Source: Ophiostoma sp. CBS 140.51
Taxonomy: Eukaryota; Ascomycota; Sordariomycetes; Ophiostomatales; Ophiostomataceae
Length of the DNA: 28,531 nucleotides
Reading direction: 5' to 3'
Assembly (NCBI GenBank): GCA_029298735.1
Contig: JANSLP010000385.1
Span: forward strand, 1 to 28,531
Part shown: positions 10,548 through 20,200 of the stretch, in pieces
How the letters are laid out: every line of letters starts with the position of its first letter
Position numbering within the stretch: position 1 is the first letter of the stretch
Program-made: the position numbers and the translations under genes
The notes under the pieces: generated by a model
Told to the model about the DNA's origin: nothing
The model's database searches: none
What the model saw: only the letters and a program-made list of their open reading frames with translations

Positions 10548-10760
10548 GACGAGAAGATATGAGACGGAAAGATGACGACAGTGGTATATGACAAGAAAAT
10601 AAGTAAAAGGATTGCAAAATAGATAAATGAACGTCGAGAAGAAAGAAAATAGACTTGAGATGGAAAATGAATGGCAAGGTGCAGTAGAGAGGATGCTTTT
10701 CGTGCTTTGAAATTGCCTGCGCACGCCTCTTATATTATCCCATCATTAAAATCACACCTT
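10548..10760 (-). promoter_or_regulatory. Promoter-proximal region of the MFS gene
   Basis: Read on the minus strand, a TATA-like AATATAAG lies at about 10729-10737, roughly 185 nt upstream of the ATG. Pyrimidine-rich sequence follows towards the start. This is a motif-level guess. Confidence 0.4.
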
Positions 10761-12800
10761 CTACCTCCTTTTCTCACGCAAACTGCGGCACAACGTCGTC
10801 GACTGTCGCTCCCGCCGACACGGCCAGTCTTTTTGTCGTCTGGCTCCGGCCAGCCGTTGTCGGGGTTCGAGGGTCGGATCGCGCCAAGGCGTGGGATTGT
10901 GCAAATAAGCTTTTTGGCGTGCCGACCGCTAACCCCACAACGAGTTGGGCCGGCCCGGAACCAAATCACCACAAGGTTGTACCGACAAGGGCGGCGACAG
11001 CACACGGCGACTAATTCAACGAAAAAGACAAGGAAATTTAGACGGATAAATAGTTTGACGATTCTCACATACTCGGGACGTCTTTTTCAATGTTTGTTGC
11101 GGGGTCTCTCGCCATTTTATGGAATCATGGGTAGTGCTGCTCGTATTGCACGTATTTGAAAGTCGCCGAACACATTTACGGTAGGTGAGATTGAGGCACA
11201 CGTAATCAAACGTCGAATTTCTTCCGCCACAAAACCGCGGGTAAGGCTCAGTGATTCTTAGTGTTGGTAACATTATGAAGATCACGTGAACTTTCAAAAC
11301 ATCGAGGAAGAGGCGCTGATCTAGCCAAACACTTGTTAACATGGGCTTACGTTAGTAGTGTACACTGTTTTTTTTTATTGTTTCAAAATTCTTATCATGT
11401 AAAGAAAGCATGGTAACTTTTTGGAAATAATTCGCTTTGTTTTTGCAATTCTTCTTAAACATTTTTAGTTTTTCTTCTTTTTGTTGGTATTAAATTATAT
11501 TCAAAAAGGAATAAAGAGACGACAAAATAGAAACAAATACGATCGACCCAAAGTCCAAATTGTATGAAATCTAGATGCTCAAAAGAACAACTGTCCCTGT
11601 AGTAATGCAGCAACAGTGCCTTGTGAAAGAGGAAAAATAAAAGAGAAAAAAAGTACCAGCACACTCAAGCTGGCTGTGGTGTGAAACATAAAGCCCGACA
11701 GGGAGGTAAAAAAGAAGAGACCAGAAAAAAGACAAACGCTGAAAGCAAATTGGTATCACGAAGACAGAAAACAGAAACAACAGGGGAGGGAGGGGAAAGA
11801 AAGTCAAAGGAAAGGAGAGAGAAGTGAAAGCAAAACAAAGGCTCAGAACATCCAGAGGGAACGCTAAACAAGGGCTTGACAAAAACAAAACGGAAAAGGA
11901 ATAGAAAGTCAAGGGAAAGCCGGACGAGACATTAAAAAAATAAGAGAAAGAACGGCGAGGGGAAAAACAAGAGGGAGAAAGAGAGAGGGACAGTCATCTA
12001 CTGCCCGCCTTCTGAGCCGCCTCCTCCGCCTTAGTTGGCAGGACATGTTGTGTCTCCGTTCGGTTTTATTTTGGGTTTTCTTTTTGTGCATTTTTGCTTC
12101 GTCTTGGTTTGTTCACTTTAGCGTTTCTTCTAGCCTTTCCTTTTCTTTTTGGTTCTGTTTCTGTTTAATACACCCAGGTCCTTTCACTTTAGCGTTTCTT
12201 CTTGCCTTTTCTTTTCGGTTTAATTTTTGTTCTAGCCACCCACGTCCTTTCGAGACTCTTTGGGTAGTCTGTTTGCCTTTTTTTCACTTTCCAAATAAAA
12301 AAAATACAACTTGTTGTAAGTAAAATCTGTGTGTCAAAGTGATGATGCATCGGCAAGGGCTTGTACATTGGCATAATAGCCAACTTTGGGCTTCTGTTTA
12401 GAAGTGGTATACTTTGTAAAAGTAGGCAAGTTGTACTTTGTTAGGTATGTGGATTCCTTAACAGCAAATTCTATTAAGCAAGCTGGGCATGTAGCTGCCT
12501 TGTTGACAGTGTATTGCTACTATATCAATTAGTCGTAAGACTCATCACTGCGTCGCTGTAGCTAATTTCAGATTTATTCTTTTTAACACAAACGTACAAA
12601 CGTATTTAAGTTCTCGTTTAATACCTCTTCGTCTTCATATCTCTCATAAGGTATTAAAAGCTGTGTCTTCGTTGCTATTTTCACAACGTTGTATCTCATT
12701 CCCTTCCTTACAAAAACTTTTCTCTTCAGACCAGATAACAATTTCCTTTCTAATCTTCTCAATCTTCCTTCTGTCCTCCCTCCCCTCCCCAACTTTCAAA
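10761..12800. other. Long intergenic region between the MFS gene and the degraded small-protein gene
   Basis: No credible coding frame. A GC-rich part (10761-11000) contains the palindrome GGGCCGGCCC at 10947-10956. An AT-rich part spans about 11340-11570. From about 11570 to 12000 the + strand is purine-rich, and from about 12040 to 12300 it is pyrimidine-rich, an abrupt change near 12.0 kb. The stretch 12300-12650 is plain AT-rich DNA, and a C/T tract at about 12750-12795 leads into the degraded gene. Confidence 0.5.
12114..12250. repeat. Imperfect tandem duplication (71 + 66 nt)
   Basis: Two adjacent copies, 12114-12184 and 12185-12250. Each begins CACTTTAGCGTTTCTTCT (the last T starts to diverge between copies) and each ends in CA(G/C)GTCCTTT. 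They differ mainly by small indels within T-rich runs. The repeat is noncoding and specific to this spacer within the window. Confidence 0.7.
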
Positions 12801-13029
12801 ATGTTTCAATTCTTTCCATCCTCGGCGGCATCGCCCTGGCAGCGACTCATGTGGCTGCTATGGCCATCAGCCCCAAGGCAGTCCTCGGAGAAACCACCCT
12901 GAGCAGCACCACGAGTACAAGCGTTACATACGCTGGATCCCGGCTCCCTACCGCGGTGTCCCATTCGCCATGAACCACCCGGATATCGAGGTTTAACACT
13001 ACCGGATAACGATCGAGGACTGCGACTGC

Positions 13030-13057
13030 GACAACGAGAACGTGACAACGAGAACGC
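13030..13057 (+). repeat. 14-nt tandem duplication causing a frame change
   Basis: The unit GACAACGAGAACGT (13030-13043) is repeated as GACAACGAGAACGC (13044-13057). The first copy reads DNEN in frame 1 and the second reads DNEN in frame 0. Fourteen bases shift the frame by two, exactly the change seen between the flanking coding segments. Confidence 0.85.
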
Positions 13058-13377
13058 GACCACCGGCGCAGACAACGACGACAAATACGAATTATCCGAA
13101 AAGGACATGCAGTTTCTCAGCTATGGCGACAGGGTCTGGGGGGTCCAAGGTCTCAATACGGAGTGGACTGCATACATGAACGACTGGGCCGCATACATTT
13201 ACGAGTGTGTGATGCCTTATGTTCGCGGCATGGCCTACAAAAACGACGACGAGGACGACATCTACTTCGAGTATGTCGACGACGTTGACTGCTGTGTCGA
13301 GGATCTCGAGGATCTCAAGGATTTTGACATTGTCGAGGACATTGAGCAAATCATTCTCCAAGGACTGATCACGCACT

Positions 13378-13436
13378 GTAAGCTACGCTGTATTTTACTC
13401 TTCTTTTGAGTTCCAAGACTAACACGAATTTATTAG
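13378..13436 (+). other. Probable intron near the 3' end of the degraded gene
   Basis: Donor GTAAGC at 13378-13383, branch-point candidate GACTAAC around 13417-13423 and acceptor TTATTAG ending at 13436 give a 59-nt intron. An alternative acceptor ATATTTCAG ending at 13507, with a nearby TACTAAT, would give a 130-nt intron and a short C-terminus ending SWNYLR. Confidence 0.5.
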
Positions 13437-13546
13437 CTTTGAGTCCACTCGATGTGTTACTTTCCTTCTTACGCTTTTGGGCTGGGCTGTGTATACTAAT
13501 ATTTCAGCATGGAACTATCTGCGGTAGACTTCTCTATTCAGAATAG

Positions 13547-14200
13547 AGTTTTCTTTTTTTGTGGCGGTCTTCTACCTGGAATGGACAAAGAGCAGGGTTT
13601 TCGTCTTGTCGGTTTTCGGACTTCCGATAGAAATTAGATAGCACAATCATTTCTCTCAAGTGACTTTTGTCTTCCTATTCAAAGACTATACACTCAGTTT
13701 GTGCGTAAAAAATATCATTTCGTCGATGCCTCAGCCGTGTGCTGTTGGTACCAGCAACATGAACACTGCAGTGCGGAGGCAGTGCATTTAGTAGAAGGCT
13801 TTAACTAGGCCACAAAATGTGGGTGGTAGGGTGTAAATGCACAGTCAACACAACCCCTTTTTTGACCCCACACAGAAATCTCACTGATGCTTGATATCCT
13901 ATTTACAGATGTACAGACATCCAATTCAATTCTTACCAACCATACCCAACGTAGCATAATATTTCCAACTTTTCACACCGTAGAATATTCTGTTCTTGCC
14001 ACAGTTCCTGACTAGAATTGTTCTTGTCTTCCTGTTCTGCGTCACTTGCCCTAGTAGCCTTCTGGAAGGGTTTGACTACTTAGTACACCCGGCTGTTAGC
14101 CACAACCCTACAGACCAGAGCCTCATAGAACTACAATGAGCGTCCAACAGTTCATTTGTCGATACTGCGTGGACGCAGAATTTAAGATTCATCAACTCCC
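13547..14200. other. Intergenic region without recognisable genes
   Basis: AT-rich spacer. The only structure noted is a 10-nt palindrome CACTGCAGTG (13769-13778) and a 9-nt inverted repeat, GTGCATTTA (13782-13790) with TAAATGCAC (13834-13842). No coding frame of note. Confidence 0.5.
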
Positions 14201-14337
14201 ACAATAATATTTATGCCCTGGTTTTCCCATTTCTGTCTCTTCTCGCTCTTTCGTTCTCTTTTCTCCTCACCGAAACCGCTCTGTCCAAGATATCGAAGAA
14301 AACTACTTTCACCTTAACACACAGCAATCTTTTTCAA
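14201..14337 (+). promoter_or_regulatory. Core promoter and leader of the small secreted-protein gene
   Basis: A TATA-like AATATTTAT lies at 14206-14214. It is followed by a dense C/T tract (about 14222-14270) and an A-rich context directly before the ATG at 14338. The arrangement looks intact, so the gene may still be transcribed even though its 3' part is out of frame. Confidence 0.5.
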
Positions 14338-14754
14338 ATGCGTCTCACAGCAGCACAAGTGGTCGCCATCCTGGCCGCGACGGCCACGATGGCTCAAGCA
14401 GCTCCCGTCTCGGGCAACAGCCGCAACAACAACACAACCATGACGAGCATTGTCAACCCCATCGACTCTACCGTTGTTGAGGTTCCCATGTCGTTGAACA
14501 ACACCAACACTACACAAGACAAGCACGCCGGCTACCTCGTCCAGGGCCGGCCCGTCAACATGCACGACCCCGCACAACCGCCCTGCCCCACGCAGCAGGA
14601 GTTGCCGCCGGCCATCAAGCGCCAGGCTGAGCAGTCTGAGGCTCGGTACCTGTCTATCGCGAAGCACAAAAACCACAACCATACCGAGTGCGCGATTGCC
14701 TACCGCAAGCTGATGAAGCAATACATGGCCAGCCACAACCACACAAAATGCTAG
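14338..14754 (+). CDS. Small secreted protein, frame-truncated (138 aa)
   Basis: The ATG at 14338 opens a 138-codon frame. Residues 1-22 form a classical signal peptide (hydrophobic core VVAILAATATMAQA, cleavage likely after AQA). The mature part is Asn/Thr-rich with several N-glycosylation sequons (NNT, NHT), a central PPCPTQQELPPAIKRQ segment, and a His/Asn/Cys-rich end with the near repeat NHTEC...NHTKC. The frame stops at TAG 14752-14754, but coding-like sequence carries on in the +1 frame for another 190 nt. The native protein was therefore probably longer, and this version may be a truncated or decaying form. I do not recognise the family. The setting among unrecognised small genes is compatible with an effector or lineage-specific secreted protein (inference). 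Confidence 0.6.
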   Translation: MRLTAAQVVAILAATATMAQAAPVSGNSRNNNTTMTSIVNPIDSTVVEVPMSLNNTNTTQDKHAGYLVQGRPVNMHDPAQPPCPTQQELPPAIKRQAEQSEARYLSIAKHKNHNHTECAIAYRKLMKQYMASHNHTKC

Positions 14755-14947
14755 ACCCGACTACAACTACACCGAATACCTCTGCAAATGGCATGAGGAG
14801 CGCGATTAGGCCAAGGGCCAGAAGGCCAAGCCGGTCAGCCTCGAGCTCGCCAAGCGCCAGAGCGAGGGCGAGGGCGAGGGCGAGGGCGAGGGTGAGAGCG
14901 AAGTGGCGGCGCCAACTCCGGCCCCGGCGCCCTTTGACAGCCAATAA
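14755..14947 (+). pseudogene. Out-of-frame 3' remnant of the small secreted-protein gene
   Basis: One base forward of the upstream frame, the sequence reads DYNYTEYLCKWHEERD, then TAG (14807-14809), then AKGQKAKPVSLELAKRQSEG, a Gly-Glu repeat, and PTPAPAPFDSQ before TAA at 14945-14947. Codons are mostly G/C-ending, like the gene body. A single extra base next to 14752 would explain the premature stop and the frame change. The internal TAG is a second lesion. No plausible intron (donor, branch and acceptor) bridges the frames. Confidence 0.5.
14862..14893 (+). repeat. Hexanucleotide microsatellite (GAGGGC)n
   Basis: About five tandem copies of GAGGGC, the last ending in T. In the remnant frame they encode a Gly-Glu run. 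Such repeats are prone to slippage. Confidence 0.85.
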
Positions 14948-15168
14948 TTCTTATGTAACCAGTAGTGGCCTGATAAGCTGTTTATCAAGTGCTGTCTGTG
15001 GTATCGTCTCGTTCATAAGCTATACCCAGGCATGCCATATCCTCCCCCCCCCATCTCATACCACTGATCTTTGTTTCTTCGATCCAACAAACGGCGTATG
15101 TAGAATGACAAAAAGAGTAGCACAAAAGCAAGGAAACCCAAGTCGTCGTGTGGCTCGTAGTATGCATC

Positions 15169-16260
15169 CTAGTGCTCCTCGTGCTCTTCGTCTACAAACC
15201 GGGCATGGTCGATCCAAATGCCCGGGCTTCCCGCGTCGGATCCGTCGTCGTCGTCGTATCGTTGCTTCGGCTTCCTGTACCACCCCTCCAGCCGCAACTG
15301 CATAAACACATCAGCCATTGTCCCGCCGTCGGACGACAAGAACTCGCTCTTAGTGTTGTCTGCCAAAAGGGTGTCGATGTATGGACCGGCTCTGCTACGC
15401 CAGAGCAACCAGGTAATGCGGGCATGGAGGTATAGCAGTTCCCGGAGAGGGCGGTGGGAGGGCACAGAGAAAGTAAGAGAATCAGGCTCGCCGTCTGTGT
15501 AGGACCGGACGACAAAGTCGGCATCGTCACTTGTCAAAAACATATTGGCCAGTAGAACGTGTTCATCTTCTCCCTCTTTGCTGTCATCACGCACAATGAC
15601 GGAGTGTGCACCATGGGGCACAACGGTGGCATGATATCGGCGGAAACTGTCGCTCCATGTGCGGGGCAGACTGACGATGTTGGCGTCTGGGTCGTGGGCT
15701 GTGTTCTTCAGCAAGGTGACGGCGTCTTCGTCAATATATCTTGTGAGGTATTGTGCAACGCGGGCTGTACAACTGAGTGTTGTGTCGTCGACGTCGTTGA
15801 TGTATCCACCTTTGTCAATGTCGGCCAAAGGTGATGGTGGAAAGATGTATGTCCAGACGGGGTCATCGGCTGTGACTGGCCGAGGGTTGGTATGTCTTCG
15901 AGGACCTCGAAAGCCACGAGGGGTTGCGCCGTAGCTGCTGGCCCCGCTGCCGCTGTCTGAATCACTGCCGGAGTCCGACCCCCCAGTCTCAGCAGACGAG
16001 CATTCTGCAATTGCCTTGACTTTGGTTTTGTTAGTAGAGGCCGGGACAAAATCATAGACGCATCTGAGACTTCTGCCAAACTTACGTGGTAGGAGCAAAC
16101 CCTTCACAATATCCATGGAAAGGGTTTCAGCAGATGCAGAGCTCGAAATGCCAGAATTTTGGATGCCCATTCTTACAATGAGAGTTAACAGAGTGTCGGC
16201 ATCGATGGGAACGTCGGTCATGGCTGGTGCGGCCTCGTTGGGTGGTATTGGCTCCGCCAT
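15169..16260 (-). CDS. Protein of unknown family (363 aa unspliced, 336 aa if the 81-nt intron is removed)
   Basis: The ATG at 16258-16260 opens a 363-codon frame ending in an acidic/His tail (DEEHEEH). Features seen: residues about 88-109 are a Ser/Gly/Asp-rich low-complexity tract, about 132-330 looks like a folded domain (VWTYIFPPSPLADIDKGG, HVLLANMFLTSDDADFVV, LLYLHARITWLLWRSRAGPY), and about 330-345 is an acidic YDDDDGSDAG stretch. There is no signal peptide or membrane segment, so a cytosolic or nuclear location is most likely. I recognise no catalytic motif or family. Splice signals inside the frame (GTAAGT at 16085, TACTAAC, GCAG at 16005) outline an 81-nt intron without a stop. Removing it changes the N-terminal third (LLLPQ joined to CSSAETGG) and leaves 336 residues. 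The gene is divergent from the Zn2Cys6 regulator about 1 kb away. Good codon bias makes it a real gene. Confidence 0.75.
   Translation of the reverse strand: MAEPIPPNEAAPAMTDVPIDADTLLTLIVRMGIQNSGISSSASAETLSMDIVKGLLLPRKFGRSLRCVYDFVPASTNKTKVKAIAECSSAETGGSDSGSDSDSGSGASSYGATPRGFRGPRRHTNPRPVTADDPVWTYIFPPSPLADIDKGGYINDVDDTTLSCTARVAQYLTRYIDEDAVTLLKNTAHDPDANIVSLPRTWSDSFRRYHATVVPHGAHSVIVRDDSKEGEDEHVLLANMFLTSDDADFVVRSYTDGEPDSLTFSVPSHRPLRELLYLHARITWLLWRSRAGPYIDTLLADNTKSEFLSSDGGTMADVFMQLRLEGWYRKPKQRYDDDDGSDAGSPGIWIDHARFVDEEHEEH
16005..16085 (-). other. Stop-free, in-frame 81-nt intron within the unknown gene
   Basis: On the minus strand: donor C|GTAAGT, a perfect TACTAAC branch site (plus 16030-16036) and acceptor AATTGCAG, with 26 nt from branch to acceptor. 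The length is divisible by three and the retained form has no stop, so both spliced and unspliced messages are translatable. The retained segment codes for about 27 residues, including CVYDFVPASTNKTK. Confidence 0.65.
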
Positions 16261-17283
16261 GTTTGTTGACGCATTGGTTATCTCAACTGTCTAGATGAGT
16301 TCGTTAAGGTGCGCGCATCAGTCTGTGGAGACGACCGTTGTTGTCAGAAGCAGCAAGTCGAAACGTTCCGACTGAGTAACCATAGATTGCTGAAGATATG
16401 TATCGAGTTGATTTTAAGACATACCAGGATGAAGTGTTATGGCGGGCCACATATTTAAAGATTGAGTTTTGTCACCATTTGTTGTTCTGCAGGTTGCCTT
16501 GTCTCTTTCCTTGGCGACCTGGCAGCCTGGCGTGCCTGGAAGCGGACAGCTTTGAGGCAGGAAGTCAAGCTCTCCCACCCGCCCCACACTTTCAAGAGGG
16601 CCTTTGGAGCCTCACAACCATATTCTTGGTGTTGACCGAGCACGATAACGATAAGGGAAGAGTGAAGAGCACCACGTGACTGTGCACGCTCAGCGGAGAA
16701 ATAAGCGGAGAATATGGATTGGTGAGACTTCAAGGTCCTCAAAGGCCCAACCAATCACAGAGCGTTCGCCTGGCGGCCCGGCTCACCGTTGAAAAGTGGT
16801 TCGTGAGCTCTGGGTCGCTCTTGCCCGATACTCCGCGGCGCGACTCTTGCGATTTTGGGTCGATTTTGGTAGGTTTTGACGACGGCTGCTGGCCGCAGTT
16901 TTGCCGACGTTCTTCCGGCACTCTGGGCGTCTTTTGTCTCCAACTTCTCTCCACCACTTCACCAGGAATCCACATCCTTGCACCGCGGCGCTCCCGTCAC
17001 CATCTCCTCATCCTTGGGTCCATTGACTCCATTAGGACTTTTTGCGGAGGAGGATACGAGGGACGGTATGGGGTAGCTGGCTGGAACTTTTGCTCGAGGG
17101 GTCCTCTTTCGGTCCTCTTTTGATCCTCTTTCTTTTCTTTGGGACGCCTTTGTTGGCTTTCTTGTTGGCTTTCTCGTCTCGTCTTGACACATTTCTTTTT
17201 TCTTTTCTTTTCTTTCCCTTTCCCGCTCCCGTCTTCACCGACCCATCCTGCAATCTGCAATTTTCTTCGTGTCACGCGCAGCC
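16261..17283. promoter_or_regulatory. Divergent intergenic region with C/T-rich leader of the large regulator
   Basis: The region separates the minus-strand unknown gene from the + strand regulator. The last 190 nt (about 17095-17280) are strongly pyrimidine-rich on +, with the small direct repeat GTTGGCTTTCT at about 17150-17175. Another small direct repeat, AGCGGAGAA twice, lies near 16690-16712. No gene is seen in between. Confidence 0.5.
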
Positions 17284-20200
17284 ATGCCGGATGACGGGTT
17301 GCATTCCCCGGCAGGACCCCAGCTCGAACCAGATCCAGAAGTTGAGGCCAGCTCAATTCACAGCTCCAGCTCTCCCACCAACTCCAGCAGCTCCAAATCT
17401 AATCCCAAGAAAACATCTCGCAAGGGGTCCAACCGCTCTGCCGGTCCTCCCATGAGCACAGACGCAAGAGACAGAACGCCCACGACAGCCACACACCCCA
17501 CGATTTCACACAACGCGGCTCGGCCGGATGCAGCGCCGAACTGCCGGGATGTTATCGACTCCAATGGGGTCAATCGCTCACAGAAACTGAAAAAGAAAGA
17601 AAAGAAAAGTCACGATGTACTCTCAAACTTATATCCCGAGCCGCACCCCAACCCCAACCCCTACCCTCGCCACAGCTCCAAGTCGAAATCCAACTCCAAC
17701 GCCAGCCGTTCCCCGTCTTCCCCGTCTTCGACTTCATCTTCGTCTTCGTCCCCGACTTCCTCCCCCTCTCCCACTTTCCCGGTCTCTTCTTCTCCGCATC
17801 CGACTTCATCCGCTGCCGCCAATCGTTCCCGTCCAGTCTCCAAGAAGCGCAAAACAGCGTCCAGTTCTCTACCGACTACTGGCGTCGACCCTCCGATGGC
17901 CACGCAACAAACTGGCAGCAATAACGGCATCGATAATACTACGAACAACAATGGCACCACGAACAACAGCTCCTCCAGAGCTAGTGCGGGCAACGTCCGC
18001 CAGACGCGCATCCGCAAGGCCTGCGACATCTGCCGCATGCGCAAGGTGAAGTGCGACGGCATCTCTCCATGCAAGCAGTGCCAGAGTCTCGGCGCCGAGT
18101 GCACGTTCCAGTATGTGTCCCGTCACCGTGGACCCACGAGCCGGTTTGCAGCCGGCAGTGCCTGGAGTGCACAGAATGCGGCGGCAAACAACGCGGCAGG
18201 AAACACACACGGAATCACAAACGCCACCACCACAGACGACAGCCAGGACGTGCATATCCTCAATGGCCATGATGACTTCAACACTCACCACAGCATCCAC
18301 GGCCACACCCACGGCCACACCCAAAACCATGGCTTCACCGACGACAACTCCTTTGACAACGCCAGCGACTTCTTTGCTTCTCTCTTAATGACACCCCAAC
18401 CCATGAACCTCCCCCAGTCGCCAGCCATTCCCGACTCTCTCAACACATCCTCTCTCCCTTCGACTCTCGGCATGTACCGCAATGACAGCGGCATCCCTTC
18501 CTCTTCCTTACGACCACGATCACCCTCGTCTGTCGCGTCTGGCAACTCGATCCCCTCCGTCGGCTCGACCGCCTCGCCCTCTGTCCAGTCCGTACCCTAC
18601 TCAAGCAGCTTCTTTGATGCTGTCGCCACAAACTCGCGACGCAGCCCGGCGGCACCGCCCGTCCACCTCTCCAGCACGCACACCCCACACATCAATATCT
18701 ACCCACGCATGCCCCGGCCACAACTCAACCGACAGGCCGTTCCTCCTCCGCCACCACCACCTCCTCCGGCAAACCCACAACATCAGTTCCCTCCTCTCCC
18801 ACCTCTGCCGTTACAGTTCCACCATGCGCCGCAAGCCGCTCAACCACAGTCGAAGCCTCCCCTTAACAGCGACGCAATTGCACCATTGCATGTTCTCGAG
18901 TTACTGGTCGACGACTTCTTTACCTACATCCACCCACTCATCCCTTTCCCCCACGAACCGACCTTTCGACGGCAGTTCTCCAACCCGGATACACGACAAG
19001 CGCCTGGCTTTCTTGCCCTGCTGGCCAGCATGATTGGCTGTCTGGCTGCATCCTTTCCACGGAGTGTGCGGGCGCACCTCAAAGCAAGGGCGTCGGCTAC
19101 CTCAGACTCTGGAGTCGGAGCGGGGGCAGCTCCCTTCACGCGCGCCGTCTATATGGTCGCCTGCTGTCGCGATGTCGCCCTGGCCGCCCGCGGTGCCGCC
19201 TTTTACACCAAGCCCGCACTCAACGTCGACGACGCCGCCACGAGCTATTTCTTGGGACTGGCCGCCGGGTACACGTTCGATTGGCACCTCTGCCGCCGCT
19301 TCATGGCCGAAGCCATGTCCTTTGTGCAGGAGCTCGGTTTCCACCGGAGACGGCCGACCGAGTCGGATACGGCGACACACCACCAGCCCTCGGCCATGGC
19401 GGCAGCGATGGCTGCGCTCGGCGGTCCCCACGGTCCTGGAAGCACGCCCCGCCGTTTCAACCATGTCGAAGACCAGATCGGCAAACGCATCTTTTGGATT
19501 CTGTACCTGGCGATGCGCTCTCTGATCCAGCTCGGTGCCACCCTCAGTGAAACACCGCTCCCACCATTCAACAATGCCCGACCCTTCCCCGATCTCCCCG
19601 CCGAAGTCGACGACGCCTACATTGAGCCTGATGTGATCCATCCACAGCCCGCCGGCACCATCTCGTTGATTACCGGCTTCAACAAGACGATCCAAATCTA
19701 CGCCACCATGGACCCCATTGCCACCATGGAGTACGCCTGTGGACTGCATCAAGTACCCGTCGCCACCCAGCGCGCCATGTTTGTCGATGCCCTGAAAGCA
19801 GCCAAACTGATTACCTCGACGCTGCCGCATGAGTTGTACCTGCCCTTGCCCGGGAGTCAGGAGGGGGCGGATGGCAGCGAGAATACGATCCATGGTGCGG
19901 AAGTGCTGTATGACGACCTGCCGGGTTATAGGTACTACCCGCCCGAGTGCGACCTGGATACGATCAAGACAAGTTATGGGACCCGACGCGATAGCAACAG
20001 AAGTGCCACCAACGACTTTAGTTTTGGTTTCGAGCAGGCAAGAGCCACGACGGCAACAACGACGACGACAACACCCCGCCCCGACGACCTGCGCAACTTA
20101 TTGACCAACCACCCGGCCCGCCGTCGGCAGGTCCAGTACGACATCCAAAAGACGAATATCTATGCGTCCCAGCTGGCCACCCGGTCGTACTACGTGGAGA

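Larger units (their letters stand above)
12801..13546 (+). pseudogene. Degraded gene for a small, possibly secreted protein
   Basis: Coding-like sequence with G/C-ending codons moves through all three forward frames. A C/T-rich leader and ATG at 12801 (frame 0) are followed at once by frame 2, where VSILSILGGIALAATHVAA reads like a signal peptide (12803 to about 12895). Frame 1 then carries HEYKRYIRWIPAPYRG and a nonsense codon TAA at 12994-12996. Frame 0 resumes from 13044 with a Tyr/Asp/Glu-rich acidic domain (WGVQGLNTEWTAYMNDWAAY, later CCVEDLEDLKDFDIVEDIEQ). The last frame change coincides with a 14-nt tandem duplication. Near the end is a good intron: donor GTAAGC at 13378 and acceptor at 13436 (59 nt, branch ACTAAC) or 13507 (130 nt), giving stops at 13546 or 13527. 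I do not recognise the family. Assembly errors could mimic the indels, but a tandem duplication plus a nonsense codon suggests true decay. Confidence 0.6.

Noticed and set aside
18112..18155. GTATGT...TTTGCAG intron-like segment after the zinc cluster of the large regulator
   Set aside because: Only about 44 nt, no branch point, and it would remove a basic segment typical after zinc clusters.
19102..19893. 263-codon minus frame inside the large regulator gene
   Set aside because: Shadow of the fungal-specific domain on the + strand; no independent start context or motif.
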